From NCBI GenBank assembly GCA_016178705.1, contig JACOST010000002.1, forward strand, positions 1-64,000: 64,000 nt of DNA, read 5' to 3'. Of this stretch, positions 44,171 to 53,812 are shown piece by piece. Made by a program: the position numbers and the translations under genes. The first letter of the stretch is position 1. Each line of letters begins with the position of its first letter. Origin of the DNA: Deltaproteobacteria bacterium. Lineage in GTDB: Bacteria > Desulfobacterota > Binatia > HRBIN30 > JACQVA1. The notes below the pieces were generated by a model. It searched no databases and was not told the origin of the DNA. It worked only from the letters and a program-made list of their open reading frames with translations.

Positions 44171-44703
44171 CGGCCCATCTGCTCGCGCATCGCCTTGGCG
44201 GCTGCGGCCATCATCGCATCGGTGTCTTGCTCACTCTTCTGAAGGTAGTCGAGCATGCGACACTTGGCGGTCTCAGCGCACAACGCCACCCGGCTCAGTC
44301 GCCCGAAGCGCCGATCGACGCGCAGCACGCCAGTGCCAGCCGGCTCCTCGAACAGGTCGGCGGGGCTCTTGCCCTCGCCCTTGAACGTGATGGTTTTGAG
44401 TGGCGTCTTGTCCGGCCCCAACAGTCCGCGTGCGCGCTGCGCCAACACTTCCGGCAGCCCTTGACCGTCACCATCGATGATCCACAGTTCTTCGACGCTG
44501 CGTTTGTCCGCGAATCGGGCGATGAGCCGCGTACCCGGCGCGGCGGTGTAACCGATTTGGTCGGGAGTCACCGGTGAGGTTGTCGCCGCACCATAGCGCG
44601 CCCCGTACTCGTCTTGCGACCGGCCCAGTTCGCCGGGCACTGACGTATCGCGGTGACACGCACCGATCAGCAGCACCAACGCAGCAGCGATTGCACGACG
44701 CAT
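44167..44703 (-). CDS. Lipoprotein of unknown function
   Basis: 178 residues from ATG 44703, where AGGAGAG lies ten bases upstream. Signal peptide RRAIAAALVLLIGAC has a lipobox ending at Cys16. The mature part contains TRLIARFADKRSVEELWIID and KTITFKGEGKSPADLFEE, with two later cysteines (ALCAETAKCRM) that could form a disulfide. I recognise no family. It overlaps the selenoprotein gene tail to tail by four bases and is the last gene of the long minus-strand cluster. Confidence 0.7.
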   Translation of the reverse strand: MRRAIAAALVLLIGACHRDTSVPGELGRSQDEYGARYGAATTSPVTPDQIGYTAAPGTRLIARFADKRSVEELWIIDGDGQGLPEVLAQRARGLLGPDKTPLKTITFKGEGKSPADLFEEPAGTGVLRVDRRFGRLSRVALCAETAKCRMLDYLQKSEQDTDAMMAAAAKAMREQMGR

Positions 44704-44722
44704 CGTAGACGTCTCTCCTGGT

Positions 44723-45523
44723 TTAGCGAAGCAGCGCAGCCACAGTACAAAGACCCGCCGCCGCCCGCGGTCCATACCAAGAGAGACACTTGCCATCAAC
44801 CAAGTGAACGCGCTGCGCGCGCAGCGCCGGCGTATCACGCAGCACGGCGAGATCTGCGAGGTCGCGTGCGGAGAATCGATACGGTTCACTCGGCAATAGC
44901 ACCGCCTCTGGTGCTCGACGCGCGACCTCAGCGAGCGTGGTCGTCGGATACGGCCCGGCGTCCGCGCGAAAGATGTTCGCTCCGCCGGCGGTCCACAGCA
45001 CGTCGTCGATGTAGGTGCCGCCGCTGATCGTCATCCACGGATTCTTCCAAATCGGACAGAACACGCTGCGGCGCGGACCGCGATAGGACGCCACATCCGC
45101 GATCGCAGCGGCGAGCTCGGCGGCCAGCTCGCGCCCGCGGGCCACGCAATCGGTCAACTGGCCCAAGCGTTGAAGCAGCCCAACCGTGTCAGCGAGCGAC
45201 GCCGGAAACGTCACGAACGTCGTAAGGCCCCACGCTTCGAGTTGTGCGACATCTTCGCGGCGGTTCTCCTCGGCGTTGACGATGACGAGATCGGGGTCCA
45301 AGCGCCGCACCGCTTCGCAATCGGGATTCTTGGTGCCACCGACCTTGGCTCGCTCCGCCACTGCCGCCGCCGGCTCTTCGCAGTAACGCGTGACGCCAAC
45401 GACGGCGTCGCCACAGCCCAAGAAGAACAAGGTTTCGGTGAGACTCGGTACCAGCGAAACGATCCGCCGCGGCGGTGCGGCGAGCGTGACGCTACGGCCG
45501 ATGTCATCGACGAGCGATATCAT
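44723..45523 (-). CDS. BtuF-like cobalamin/metal-chelate binding protein without signal peptide
   Basis: 266 residues of the helical-backbone metal receptor superfamily: RRIVSLVPSLTETLFFLGCGDAVVG is the first lobe, DPDLVIVNAEENRREDV the conserved D-x-V-x-x, and CLSWYGPRAAAGL the end. No export signal or lipobox is present, so it is predicted cytosolic, which is unusual for a B12 or haem uptake binding protein but known for 'cobalamin-binding protein' homologues. It lies downstream of B12-dependent mutase genes, which supports cobalamin as ligand. Confidence 0.83.
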   Translation of the reverse strand: MISLVDDIGRSVTLAAPPRRIVSLVPSLTETLFFLGCGDAVVGVTRYCEEPAAAVAERAKVGGTKNPDCEAVRRLDPDLVIVNAEENRREDVAQLEAWGLTTFVTFPASLADTVGLLQRLGQLTDCVARGRELAAELAAAIADVASYRGPRRSVFCPIWKNPWMTISGGTYIDDVLWTAGGANIFRADAGPYPTTTLAEVARRAPEAVLLPSEPYRFSARDLADLAVLRDTPALRAQRVHLVDGKCLSWYGPRAAAGLCTVAALLR

Positions 45524-45552
45524 TTTCGAGCAATGTCATTCTCGAGATGGAT

Positions 45553-45789
45553 TCAGGGGCGTGGCGTGCCTTTGCCACGCAGGATCGCTTCGAGCGCGCG
45601 GCGCTCTTCGTCCGTGACTTCGTTGGGATCGTCCGCCGTCACATTCGCTGGCGGCGCAACGGCCGACGGCGCTCGTCGCGGAGCTGTGCTGTACGCGTGC
45701 CAGATCAGCCACGCGCTGATCGCGAGCGCACCCGCGCTGGCTAGCCACGCGAACGCTGCCAACGCGCTGAACCGCCGCCGGCGTCTCAC
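45553..45789 (-). CDS. Small single-helix membrane protein
   Basis: 78 residues: a strongly basic start (MRRRRRF), one membrane helix (AFAWLASAGALAISAWLIWH) and a polar tail ending in NEVTDEERRALEAILRGKG. Its ATG overlaps the stop of the preceding flavoprotein gene by four bases (ATGA), which is good evidence that it is translated. No family recognised. Confidence 0.65.
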   Translation of the reverse strand: MRRRRRFSALAAFAWLASAGALAISAWLIWHAYSTAPRRAPSAVAPPANVTADDPNEVTDEERRALEAILRGKGTPRP

Positions 45790-46979
45790 GACTCCGCCGT
45801 TGCTGGCGGCGCAGCCAATTCACCCGACCACAGCGCGCGCGCCGCTTCCCAACCACTGCGCTGATCCCAGCCGTCGACTCCGTTGTACCAGCGCAGACCC
45901 AATTCGCGCACGCGCCGGCTATGACCAGCGAGAGCGAACCACAACGGCCACGTCGGTCCGTAAAACAACCGCACGGCAAGATTGAGCCGTCGCAACTTCT
46001 TGCCCAGCCACGACGCACGGACGTCGCGTTCATACGCGGCGAGCGAGAAGTCGCCGCTCGCAAATGCGACGACCGCGGCGTCCGCCGCGCGCCGGCCGTA
46101 TTCGAGGGCAAACGAGATGCCTTCGCCCATCAGCGGATCGACGCCGGCGGCATCGCCGATCAGCGCGACGCCGGGCGCCGCCAGCGGTGCGCGCTGGTGG
46201 TACCAATGGATCGGGAAAGCTCGGAAGCGCGGCGCGACCGCGACCCGCAAGCGCGCCAACTCGGATTCCACCCAGCGGGTCAGCGCCGCACCGGTGGTGT
46301 CGACGGCATACGCGCCCACGTTCGCGTGCGGCTCGCCATTGATCCAGCATGGAAACGCCCAGGTGTAGCCGCGAATACCGTGCGCCACGGGCGCGAAGCT
46401 GAAGTCGTATCGCTGCGCCGTCACCCCGTCCCATCGCAGCGCCGCCACCGGAACATCGCACATCACCGCGCGCCCGGTGTGCGCCTTGTTGTCGCCGAGT
46501 AGCCGGCGGCGGACCAGGCTGCCCGAGCCATCGGCGCCGATGACGATCTTCGCGCGATACGATCGGTGTTCTGTCTCAACTCGAATCGCGTTGCCATCGC
46601 GCGCGACGTCGACGACTTTGTCATTCTCCTGCAACTGGACGCCGCGCTGCCGAACAGCAGCGGCGAGCGACGCATCGAACTCACACCGGCGCACGACGCG
46701 GCAGAGTTCCTTGCCTTCGTACACGAGCTCGCGGCTCGGCGTGCGCACGGCGGCACGATTGACGACGACGTGCGGAACCGTCAGCTCGACGCCAAGATCG
46801 CGCAGGCACTGCAGCGCATGCGGAATCAGGCCACCGGCGCACACCTTGTCGCGTGGGTGCCGCGACTTCTCCAGCACCAGTGTGTCATTGGCGAGCGCCG
46901 GATCGCGTTGCGCCAAGCGTAACGCGGCAGCGGCGCCCGCCGGGCCCGAGCCGACGATGATCAGCGGTCGGTCTTCCAC
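45786..46979 (-). CDS. Geranylgeranyl reductase-family FAD oxidoreductase
   Basis: 397 residues. N-terminal dinucleotide motif IIVGSGPAGAAAALRLAQRD; KVCAGGLIPHAL is the family's conserved second block; ADGSGSLVRRRL and LIGDAAGVDPLMGEGISFAL bind FAD. Family members saturate isoprenoid chains of archaeal lipids, chlorophyll or menaquinone, or act on other hydrophobic substrates. GTG start six bases after the preceding stop. Located between acyl-CoA mutase and a small membrane protein; the substrate cannot be told. Confidence 0.9.
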   Translation of the reverse strand: MEDRPLIIVGSGPAGAAAALRLAQRDPALANDTLVLEKSRHPRDKVCAGGLIPHALQCLRDLGVELTVPHVVVNRAAVRTPSRELVYEGKELCRVVRRCEFDASLAAAVRQRGVQLQENDKVVDVARDGNAIRVETEHRSYRAKIVIGADGSGSLVRRRLLGDNKAHTGRAVMCDVPVAALRWDGVTAQRYDFSFAPVAHGIRGYTWAFPCWINGEPHANVGAYAVDTTGAALTRWVESELARLRVAVAPRFRAFPIHWYHQRAPLAAPGVALIGDAAGVDPLMGEGISFALEYGRRAADAAVVAFASGDFSLAAYERDVRASWLGKKLRRLNLAVRLFYGPTWPLWFALAGHSRRVRELGLRWYNGVDGWDQRSGWEAARALWSGELAAPPATAES

Positions 46980-46985
46980 GGATGC

Positions 46986-47390
46986 TCACCGCGGATGAAC
47001 ATTCGCCCGCACCCAGTCGATGATCGCATCGGTGGTCGCACCAGGAGTGAACATCTCGCTGACGCCGCGGCGCTTCAGCTCCGCAATATCTTCCGGCGGG
47101 ATGATGCCCCCACCGAACAGGACGACATCACCCACGCCTTTCTGTTTGAGCAACTCAATGATCGCCGGGAACAACGTCATGTGGGCTCCGGAGAGAATGC
47201 TGAGACCGATGGCATCGACGTCTTCTTGCACGGCAGTCTCAGCGATCATCTCGGGCGTCTGATGCAGCCCGGTATAGATGACCTCGAAGCCAGCGTCGCG
47301 CAGTGCGCGCGCGATGATCTTGGCGCCGCGGTCGTGGCCATCAAGACCCGGCTTGGCCACCAGAATGCGCAGCGGCCTGTCAGTGCTCAT
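46986..47390 (-). CDS. icmB: B12-binding small subunit of acyl-CoA mutase (IcmB-like)
   Basis: 134 residues, the length of separate B12-binding subunits. [12 protein letters not shown] carries the DxHxxG motif whose His coordinates cobalt; LSILSGAHM supplies the SxL segment and [10 protein letters not shown] the GG loop. Start placed at ATG 47390 ([20 protein letters not shown]); the open frame upstream translates a 14-bp tandem repeat and is rejected. It follows the large subunit on the same strand, forming a two-chain mutase. Confidence 0.9.
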   Translation of the reverse strand: MSTDRPLRILVAKPGLDGHDRGAKIIARALRDAGFEVIYTGLHQTPEMIAETAVQEDVDAIGLSILSGAHMTLFPAIIELLKQKGVGDVVLFGGGIIPPEDIAELKRRGVSEMFTPGATTDAIIDWVRANVHPR

Positions 47391-47400
47391 TCCGGTCCAA

Positions 47401-47450
47401 CATTCCGCAATCCGCATTCCGCAATCCGCATTCGTCAATCCGCACTCGTC
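47401..47450. repeat. 14-bp tandem repeat between mutase subunits
   Basis: CATTCCGCAATCCG occurs twice exactly (47401-47414, 47415-47428) and then in altered form, CATTCGTCAATCCG (47429-47442) and CACTCGTCA. It sits between the stop of the large subunit and the start of the small one. Confidence 0.85.
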
Positions 47451-49086
47451 ATAGCCACGCGGGATCGCGATAGACGCCAAAGACTTCGCGGTACACGTCG
47501 GAAATCTCGCCCACGGTGCAGCCGTCCTTCACCGCGGCAATCAACGGCGGCATCAGATTGGTCTTCCCTTTCGCCGCCGCGCGCACCGCCGCCAGCCCGC
47601 CGCGAACGCGTGCCGCATCGCGCGCGCGTTTGCGCTGCCGCACCCGTTCTGCTTGCTCGCGTTCAACCTCTGGATTGATGCGGAGAATCTCGATCGGCGG
47701 CTCGTCTTCCTGGACGTATTTGTTGACACCGACCATCACCTTGTCGCGGCGATCGAACTGTTGCTGAAAACGATACGCCGCTTCGGCGATCTCCTTCTGC
47801 GGATAGCCAAGCTCGATCGCGCGCACGATGCCGCCGAGCTCGTCGATCTTGGTGATGTACGCCATCGCTTCGCGCTCCATTCGGTCGGTGAGCGCTTCGA
47901 TCGCGTAGCTGCCGGCGAGCGGGTCGACCACGTTGGTCACGCCAGTTTCCTCGGCAATGATCTGCTGCGTGCGCAGCGCCACCAACACCGCTTGCTCGCT
48001 CGGCAGCGCGAGCGTCTCGTCCATCGAGTTGGTGTGCAGCGATTGCGTCCCGCCAAGCACGGCAGCCAGCGCTTGAATGGCGACGCGCACGACGTTGTTG
48101 AGCGGCTGTTGTGCCGCCAAGCTGCAACCCGCTGTCTGCGCGTGCGTCCGCAGCATCAGCGAGCGGGGATTGCGGGCGCCGAAGCGCTCGCGCATGATCT
48201 TCGCCCACAGTCGGCGCGCGGCGCGATACTTGGCGATCTCTTCGAGGAAGTCGTTGTGAACGTTGAAGAAGAACGACAGCCGCGGAGCGAAACTATCGAC
48301 ATCGAGGCCGCGATCCACCGCGGCTTGCACGTAGCCGATGCCGTCGGCCAACGTAAACGCCAACTCCTGCACCGCGGTCGAGCCGGCTTCGCGAATGTGG
48401 TAGCCGGAGATCGACACCGCGTGCCAGCGCGGCGTTTCCTGCGCGCAGAACTCGATCATGTCGATGACCACCCGCAACGAGGGCTCGGGCGGACTGATCC
48501 ATTCCTTCTGGGCAATGAATTCCTTGAACATGTCGTTCTGGATCGTCCCGCCGAGCTTCGTCCACGGCACGCCATGTCGTTCGGCCACCGCCAGGTACAT
48601 CGCCAGCAGGATACTCGCACTGCAATTCACCGTCATCGACACCGTCACATCGGCGAGCGGAATGCCGGCGAAGAGTTCCTCCATGTCGTCGAGCATCGAG
48701 ACCGCGACGCCTTCGCGTCCGACCTCGCCAAGCGCGCGCGGATGATCCGCGTCGTAGCCCATCAAGGTCGGCATATCGAAGGCCGTCGACAGGCCCGTCT
48801 GCCCTTGCGCGAGCAAGAACTTGAAACGCTCGTTGGTATCGGCAGCGGAGCCGAAGCCGGCGAACTGCCGCATCGTCCACAACCGGCCACGATACATCGA
48901 TGGGTAGACCCCGCGCGTGTAGGGATATTCTCCGGGCTGTCCGAGGTCGCGCTCGTAGCGCGAGTCGGGAAGATCTTCGGGCGTATACACCGGCTCGACT
49001 TCCATGTCCGACACCGTGGAGTAACGCGGCAAGCGATCGCCGTCCTTCGGGTAGTCCGCCAGCCAGTCGCGCTTCGCTGTACTCAT
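47449..49086 (-). CDS. icmA: Acyl-CoA mutase large subunit, isobutyryl-CoA mutase type
   Basis: 545 residues, N-terminal TIM-barrel substrate domain only. Fold signature: [61 protein letters not shown]. Two residues that set specificity point away from methylmalonyl-CoA: Phe75 in TMRQFAGF where methylmalonyl-CoA mutase has Tyr89, and Gln192 in EFIAQKEW where it has Arg207. Phe plus Gln is the isobutyryl-CoA mutase pair, and IAQKEW is an ICM-like motif. GGAGG precedes ATG 49086. It interconverts isobutyryl- and n-butyryl-CoA, if the reading is right. Confidence 0.9.
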   Translation of the reverse strand: MSTAKRDWLADYPKDGDRLPRYSTVSDMEVEPVYTPEDLPDSRYERDLGQPGEYPYTRGVYPSMYRGRLWTMRQFAGFGSAADTNERFKFLLAQGQTGLSTAFDMPTLMGYDADHPRALGEVGREGVAVSMLDDMEELFAGIPLADVTVSMTVNCSASILLAMYLAVAERHGVPWTKLGGTIQNDMFKEFIAQKEWISPPEPSLRVVIDMIEFCAQETPRWHAVSISGYHIREAGSTAVQELAFTLADGIGYVQAAVDRGLDVDSFAPRLSFFFNVHNDFLEEIAKYRAARRLWAKIMRERFGARNPRSLMLRTHAQTAGCSLAAQQPLNNVVRVAIQALAAVLGGTQSLHTNSMDETLALPSEQAVLVALRTQQIIAEETGVTNVVDPLAGSYAIEALTDRMEREAMAYITKIDELGGIVRAIELGYPQKEIAEAAYRFQQQFDRRDKVMVGVNKYVQEDEPPIEILRINPEVEREQAERVRQRKRARDAARVRGGLAAVRAAAKGKTNLMPPLIAAVKDGCTVGEISDVYREVFGVYRDPAWL

Positions 49087-49373
49087 GTGTCCTCCGTGAT
49101 CGGCAGTCGTCGTCGCGAGCGCCGCGTCGCATCCCCCAAGCGACCCCGAATCATGCCGCGCGCAACCCGTACCCACGGATTGGGCACCAAGACCTCAACC
49201 TGCCCGAGCGCGCCGAACGTCAACGGCTCGAGCCCGAACCGACGATTGCGGATGTGGCAGGGGACACCGTATTGCTCAAGGTAGCCGCAGACGATGTGTG
49301 CCTCGACATCGAGTGCCGAGGTGAAGCACACCTCCCACGCTTCGCCTTCACCTTCATCGATCGATGCAGCCAT
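49083..49373 (-). CDS. DUF2007-like small protein
   Basis: 96 residues from ATG 49373. Pattern [29 protein letters not shown], then [16 protein letters not shown] resembles the DUF2007 'putative signal transducing' fold (a short beta-alpha-beta unit in which a duplicated strand binds an unknown ligand). The stop overlaps the ATG of the mutase gene (ATGA), so the two are co-translated. Function unknown. Confidence 0.7.
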   Translation of the reverse strand: MAASIDEGEGEAWEVCFTSALDVEAHIVCGYLEQYGVPCHIRNRRFGLEPLTFGALGQVEVLVPNPWVRVARGMIRGRLGDATRRSRRRLPITEDT

Positions 49374-49375
49374 AC

Positions 49376-50158
49376 TCAACGTCCCGTGAACGCCGCCTTG
49401 CGTTTGGCAAGAAACGCCTGCATGCCTTCGCGCTGATCTTCAGTCCCGAACGTCACCGCGAACGCTTCCGCCTCGTAGCGACAGCCGTCCTCGAGCGCCA
49501 TGTCGCCACCCGCATTGATGGCAGCCTTCGCCTCCTGGATTGCAACTGGCGCCTTGCCGGCGAGGTCGCTGGCGATGCGGATCACTTCGGCGAGCAGATC
49601 GGCGCGCGGCACGACGCGATTGGCGAGCCCGACGCGCAACGCCTCGGCCGCGTCGATCAGCGAGCCGGCGTAGGTCAGCTCGCGGGCCAACCCCAGACCC
49701 ACGCGCCGCGCCAAGCGTTGCGTCCCGCCGAATCCCGGCGTGATGCCAAGGTTGATCTCGGGTTGGCCGAATTTAGCCGAGTCGGCTGCGTAGATGAAAT
49801 CGCACGCCAAGGCGAGTTCCAATCCGCCGCCAAGCGCGAAACCGTTGACCGCAGCGATAACGGGAATCGGCAACTCTTCGAGGCTGCGCATCACCGCTTG
49901 CCCGCGGCGCGCGAACGCGCGGGCCTCGACGCCTGACATGGTCGACATCGCCGCAATGTCCGCACCCGCGACGAACGCGCGCTCGCCGGCGCCGGTGACC
50001 ACCAAACAGCGAACGCCACTACTCACACACGCCGCAACTTGCGCCGCGATTTCGTCGAGGGTCGGCGCGTTGAGGGCGTTGAGCACTTGCGGGCGATTGA
50101 TGGTGAGGATGCCGACCGCCTCGCGGCGCTCGAACAGCGTACACGCGTCGGTCGCCAT
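49376..50158 (-). CDS. Enoyl-CoA hydratase/isomerase
   Basis: 260 residues of the crotonase superfamily. Oxyanion-hole segments AFVAGADIAAM and NGFALGGGLELALACD; both catalytic glutamates are present (FGQPEINLGITPGFGGTQRL and LARELTYAGSLIDA), so hydratase rather than only isomerase activity is plausible. It is two bases after glpX and just before the DUF2007 gene, in the acyl-CoA-related part of the cluster. Likely hydrates short-chain enoyl-CoA. Confidence 0.92.
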   Translation of the reverse strand: MATDACTLFERREAVGILTINRPQVLNALNAPTLDEIAAQVAACVSSGVRCLVVTGAGERAFVAGADIAAMSTMSGVEARAFARRGQAVMRSLEELPIPVIAAVNGFALGGGLELALACDFIYAADSAKFGQPEINLGITPGFGGTQRLARRVGLGLARELTYAGSLIDAAEALRVGLANRVVPRADLLAEVIRIASDLAGKAPVAIQEAKAAINAGGDMALEDGCRYEAEAFAVTFGTEDQREGMQAFLAKRKAAFTGR

Positions 50159-50160
50159 GC

Positions 50161-51114
50161 TCAGTACTCCGGCTTGAAGTCGAAGCGGTGCACGGCTTCG
50201 ATGAAGCGAATCGTGCGCGTGCGCGAGCGCATCACCACTGAGTTCGTCGTCGCACCACCCTTGAAGAAGTGGACCCCGTGCACGTAGTCGCCGTCTGTCA
50301 CACCGGTTGCGGCGAACATGACGCTGCCCGAGGCCATTTCCTCCTCCGTGTACTTCCTGGTGAGATCGGTGATGCCGGCGTCGGCGGCGTGGCTCGCGTC
50401 TTCGTTGTTGCGCGTACGCAAACGCCCGTGCATCGCACCGCCGGTGCAGCGCACCGCGGCGGCTGTCAGGATGCCCTGGTGAGCGCCGCCAACGCCCATG
50501 AGCAAATCGATGCCGCTGCCGGGTTTCGACGCCGCCATGCCGGCGGCCACGTCGCCGTCGCTGAGCAACTTCACGCGCGCGCCGGCCTTGCGAGCCTCAG
50601 TGATCAACTTCTCGTGTCGCGGTCGATCGAGTACCGCGACCGTCAAATCGGCCACATACACCCCTTTCATTTCGGCGAGCAGGCGCAAGTTCTCCGTCGC
50701 CGACTTGTCGAGATCGATGGCTCCGACACCGTCGGGGCCGACCACGATCTTCTCCATGTACATATCGGGGCAGCGCAGGAAGCCGTCACGTTCCGCGATG
50801 GCGATGATCGACAGCGCGTTGTAGCCGCCGGTAGCGCAGATGGTCGCGCCTTCGAGCGCGTCAAGCGCCACGTCGAGTTCGTCGCCCGTGCCGCTGCCGA
50901 CGTGCTCGCCGATGTAGAGCACGTCGCTCTCATGTTGCGCGCCTTCACCGATGACAACGACGCCGTTGATGTTGATCGACGCGAACGCCTTGCGCATCGC
51001 CTGCGCGCCGGCATGATCCGCTGCTGCCACATCGCCGCGGCCCATCAACCGGGCGGAGGCCAGCGCTGCCGCTTCGGTGACGCGTACTGCTTCCAAGGCT
51101 AAGTTGCGTTCCAT
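50161..51114 (-). CDS. glpX: Class II fructose-1,6-bisphosphatase
   Basis: 317 residues from ATG 51114. Metal-binding residues in VVVIGEGAQHES and TGDELDVALDALEGAT; IDLLMGVGGAHQGILTAAA and the C-terminal SVMFAATGVTDGDYVHGV are typical of GlpX. It makes fructose 6-phosphate for gluconeogenesis. Upstream extra residues in the open frame are not conserved. It follows homoserine dehydrogenase after 174 bases, so it may have its own promoter. Confidence 0.95.
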   Translation of the reverse strand: MERNLALEAVRVTEAAALASARLMGRGDVAAADHAGAQAMRKAFASININGVVVIGEGAQHESDVLYIGEHVGSGTGDELDVALDALEGATICATGGYNALSIIAIAERDGFLRCPDMYMEKIVVGPDGVGAIDLDKSATENLRLLAEMKGVYVADLTVAVLDRPRHEKLITEARKAGARVKLLSDGDVAAGMAASKPGSGIDLLMGVGGAHQGILTAAAVRCTGGAMHGRLRTRNNEDASHAADAGITDLTRKYTEEEMASGSVMFAATGVTDGDYVHGVHFFKGGATTNSVVMRSRTRTIRFIEAVHRFDFKPEY

Positions 51115-51288
51115 CGTGTCAGCCGCCCTTCCTTCGTCCCCGCATGGCAGCCGCCCGGCCGAGGCCGCGCGCTGCGACATTCATCAACGGTTTCCCTATT
51201 TACCGGACTTCGGCCCGGCGTGCCAGGTGTAGATGCGGGTTGTGTGGCTGCAGCGGGTCGGCTCGCACCCGACGGTCAACGGGAGCGA

Positions 51289-52608
51289 CTATTGTCCCAA
51301 GCTGTCCTCGATGCGGATGGCGACGGACTTTCCGCGGACAGCGGCGAGTCGATCGATCGCGCGGAGCGCGCGCCGCAAGCGGTCCTCGCGGGCGTGATGG
51401 GTGCGGATGACGATCGGCACACTAGCGCCGTCTTCGCGGCCCTTTTGAATCACCGACGCGATCGAAATCTCCTGACTGCCCAAGATTCCCGCAATGCGCG
51501 CCAGCACGCCCGGCCGATCTTTGACGATGAAGCGTAGATAGAACTCGCTGGTCAGCGCGCCAAGCGGTTTGATGCGCACATGTCGCTGCGTCGCCAGTGG
51601 GTAACCGAGCGGCTTGACGCGCCCCCGGCTGCCGCGCAAGCGATTGCGCGCCACTTCCATGAGGTCAGCCACCACTGCGGTTGCCGTCGGCATCATGCCT
51701 GCGCCCAACCCGAGATACATGCTGGCACCGAGGGCTTCGCCCCGCACAGCGATCGCATTGAGGGCACCGTTGACATCGGCCAGCAAGTGCGTGCGCGGCA
51801 CCATCGCCGGCTGCACCCACGCTTCGATCCCGTCGCGGTCTTCCTTGGCCACCGCGAGCAGCTTGATGACGTAGCCAAAGTCCTTGGCGTAGTTGATGTC
51901 GAGTTGGCTCACCTCGCGAATGCCGGCGGTCGGAATGTCCTTCAATTGCACGCGCGCGCCGAGCGCCAGTTGTATCAACAGCGTCAGCTTGTGTGCCGCA
52001 TCGATGCCGTCGATGTCGTAGTGTGGGTTCGCTTCAGCCAAACCGGCCGCCTGCGCCGCGCGCAACACTTCATCGAACTCGCCGCCCTGATTGGTCATGG
52101 TGCTGAGGATGTAGTTCGAGGTGCCGTTGACGATGCCGTAGACCGCGCGGTTGTGATCGGCGGCGAGACCTTCCTTGAGCACGCGAATGATCGGAATGCC
52201 GCCGCCGACGCTGGCTTCGAAACCGATGTCGACACCGGCCCGCTCCACCGCGCTGAAGATCTCGCGGCCATGCACAGCCAGCAGCGCCTTGTTCGCTGTC
52301 ACCACGTCCTTGCCGTTGGCGATCGCCTGCAGCACAAAGCGGCGCGCTGGTTCATAACCACCCATCAACTCAATGACGATGTCGATCGATGGATCGTTGA
52401 GCAGCGCGATGGCGTCGTTACTGAGAATCTTGCGGTTGATCTTGACGCCACGATCGGTCTTCAAATCGAGGTCGGCGATGCGCGTGATCGCCACGATGGC
52501 GCCAAGCTTCTCGCGGATCTGGCGCTGCTGGCGTTGCAGCAGCCTGATCACTCCGGTGCCGATGGTGCCGAACCCGATCAGCCCGACTCGAATCGTTGGT
52601 GTCAACAC
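51289..52608 (-). CDS. hom: Homoserine dehydrogenase
   Basis: 439 residues. NAD(P) motif VGLIGFGTIGTGV; VTANKALLAVHG; catalytic segment FEASVGGGIPIIRVLKEGLAA; GIVNGTSNYILSTM; and AGLAEANPHYDIDGIDAAHKL. A C-terminal ACT domain (YLRFIVKDRPGVLARIAGIL) gives feedback control by threonine. It reduces aspartate semialdehyde to homoserine for threonine and methionine. GTG 52608 is four bases after the aminotransferase stop. Confidence 0.95.
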   Translation of the reverse strand: MLTPTIRVGLIGFGTIGTGVIRLLQRQQRQIREKLGAIVAITRIADLDLKTDRGVKINRKILSNDAIALLNDPSIDIVIELMGGYEPARRFVLQAIANGKDVVTANKALLAVHGREIFSAVERAGVDIGFEASVGGGIPIIRVLKEGLAADHNRAVYGIVNGTSNYILSTMTNQGGEFDEVLRAAQAAGLAEANPHYDIDGIDAAHKLTLLIQLALGARVQLKDIPTAGIREVSQLDINYAKDFGYVIKLLAVAKEDRDGIEAWVQPAMVPRTHLLADVNGALNAIAVRGEALGASMYLGLGAGMMPTATAVVADLMEVARNRLRGSRGRVKPLGYPLATQRHVRIKPLGALTSEFYLRFIVKDRPGVLARIAGILGSQEISIASVIQKGREDGASVPIVIRTHHAREDRLRRALRAIDRLAAVRGKSVAIRIEDSLGQ

Positions 52609-52612
52609 GGCG

Positions 52613-53812
52613 TCAAGCGGTGGCGCGCGCGGCGCTGGTATCGCCGAGACTGAGCGCGCGGCGGATGCCGCGCACCGCCTGGCGGGTGCGATGCTCGTTC
52701 TCAATCAGGGCGAAGCGCACGTACTGATCGCCGTAGGCGCCGAAGCCGATCCCCGGCGACACCGCGACCTTCGCTTCCTTCAGCAGAAATTTCGAAAACT
52801 CGAGCGATCCCATATCGACAAAGTCATCCGGAATCTTCGCCCACACGAACATGGTGGCCTTGGGCTTGGCAACCGCCCAGCCCGCGCGGTTGAGTCCCTC
52901 GACCAAGGAATCGCGACGACTGCGATACATCGTGCGAATCTCTTCGACGCAATCTTGCGGCCCGTTGAGCGCCTGGATCGCGGCGATCTGCACCGGCTGG
53001 AAGATGCCGTAGTCGACGTAGCTCTTCAGCCGCGCCAGCGCCGCCACCATCTCCGGATTGCCGACCATGAACCCAACGCGCCAGCCCGGCATGTTGTAGC
53101 TCTTCGACATGGTGAAGAACTCGACACCCAAATCTTTCGCGCCCTTCACTTGCAGGAAGCTTGGAGGCTGATAGCCGTCGAACGTCAGGTCGGCGTATGC
53201 GAGATCGTGCACCACCATCAGGTCGTGCTCGCGGGCGAAGTCGACAATACGTTCGAAAAAAGCGAGATCCACAACCTCGGTGGTCGGGTTGTGTGGGAAG
53301 TTGAGGATGAGCATCTTCGGCTTCGGCCAACTCTGCCGAATCGCCTCAACCAAATTGGCGAAGAAATCGCTGCCGGGCACCAACGGCACACTGCGCAGAT
53401 CGCCGCCGGCAATAATCACCGAGTACTGATGGATGGGATACGTCGGACTCGGGCACAGCACCACGTCGCCGGGGCCGAGCACGGCGATCGCAAGATGCGC
53501 GATGCCTTCCTTTGAACCGATGGTGACGACCGCTTCGCTGTCGGGATCGAGATCGACATCATAGCGCCGGCGATACCAATCGCAGATGGCCACCCGCAGC
53601 TTGTAGATCCCGCGTGAGACTGAGTAACGATAGTTTGCCGGGTTCTGCGCCGCTTCGAGCAGCTTGCTGACGATGTGCGGCGGCGTCGCGCCGTCGGGGT
53701 TGCCCAATCCGAAGTCGATGATGTCATCCCCTGCCCGCCGCGCCGCATGCTTCAGATCATTGACGATGTTGAAAATGTACGGCGGCAGCCGCTGGATGCG
53801 GGGAAAATCCAT
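52613..53812 (-). CDS. PLP aminotransferase, AlaC/class I-like
   Basis: 399 residues of fold type I. The cofactor Lys is in [16 protein letters not shown]; other marks are [42 protein letters not shown] and [12 protein letters not shown]. The sequence resembles glutamate-pyruvate aminotransferase AlaC and related alanine/LL-diaminopimelate-type enzymes. It heads the cluster, followed at once by homoserine dehydrogenase, so aspartate-family or alanine metabolism fits. Exact substrate cannot be fixed. Confidence 0.9.
   Translation of the reverse strand: MDFPRIQRLPPYIFNIVNDLKHAARRAGDDIIDFGLGNPDGATPPHIVSKLLEAAQNPANYRYSVSRGIYKLRVAICDWYRRRYDVDLDPDSEAVVTIGSKEGIAHLAIAVLGPGDVVLCPSPTYPIHQYSVIIAGGDLRSVPLVPGSDFFANLVEAIRQSWPKPKMLILNFPHNPTTEVVDLAFFERIVDFAREHDLMVVHDLAYADLTFDGYQPPSFLQVKGAKDLGVEFFTMSKSYNMPGWRVGFMVGNPEMVAALARLKSYVDYGIFQPVQIAAIQALNGPQDCVEEIRTMYRSRRDSLVEGLNRAGWAVAKPKATMFVWAKIPDDFVDMGSLEFSKFLLKEAKVAVSPGIGFGAYGDQYVRFALIENEHRTRQAVRGIRRALSLGDTSAARATA

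Noticed and set aside
47401-47450. CRISPR-like repeat
   Set aside because: The unit is 14 bases with no spacers and only three to four copies; it is a simple tandem repeat.
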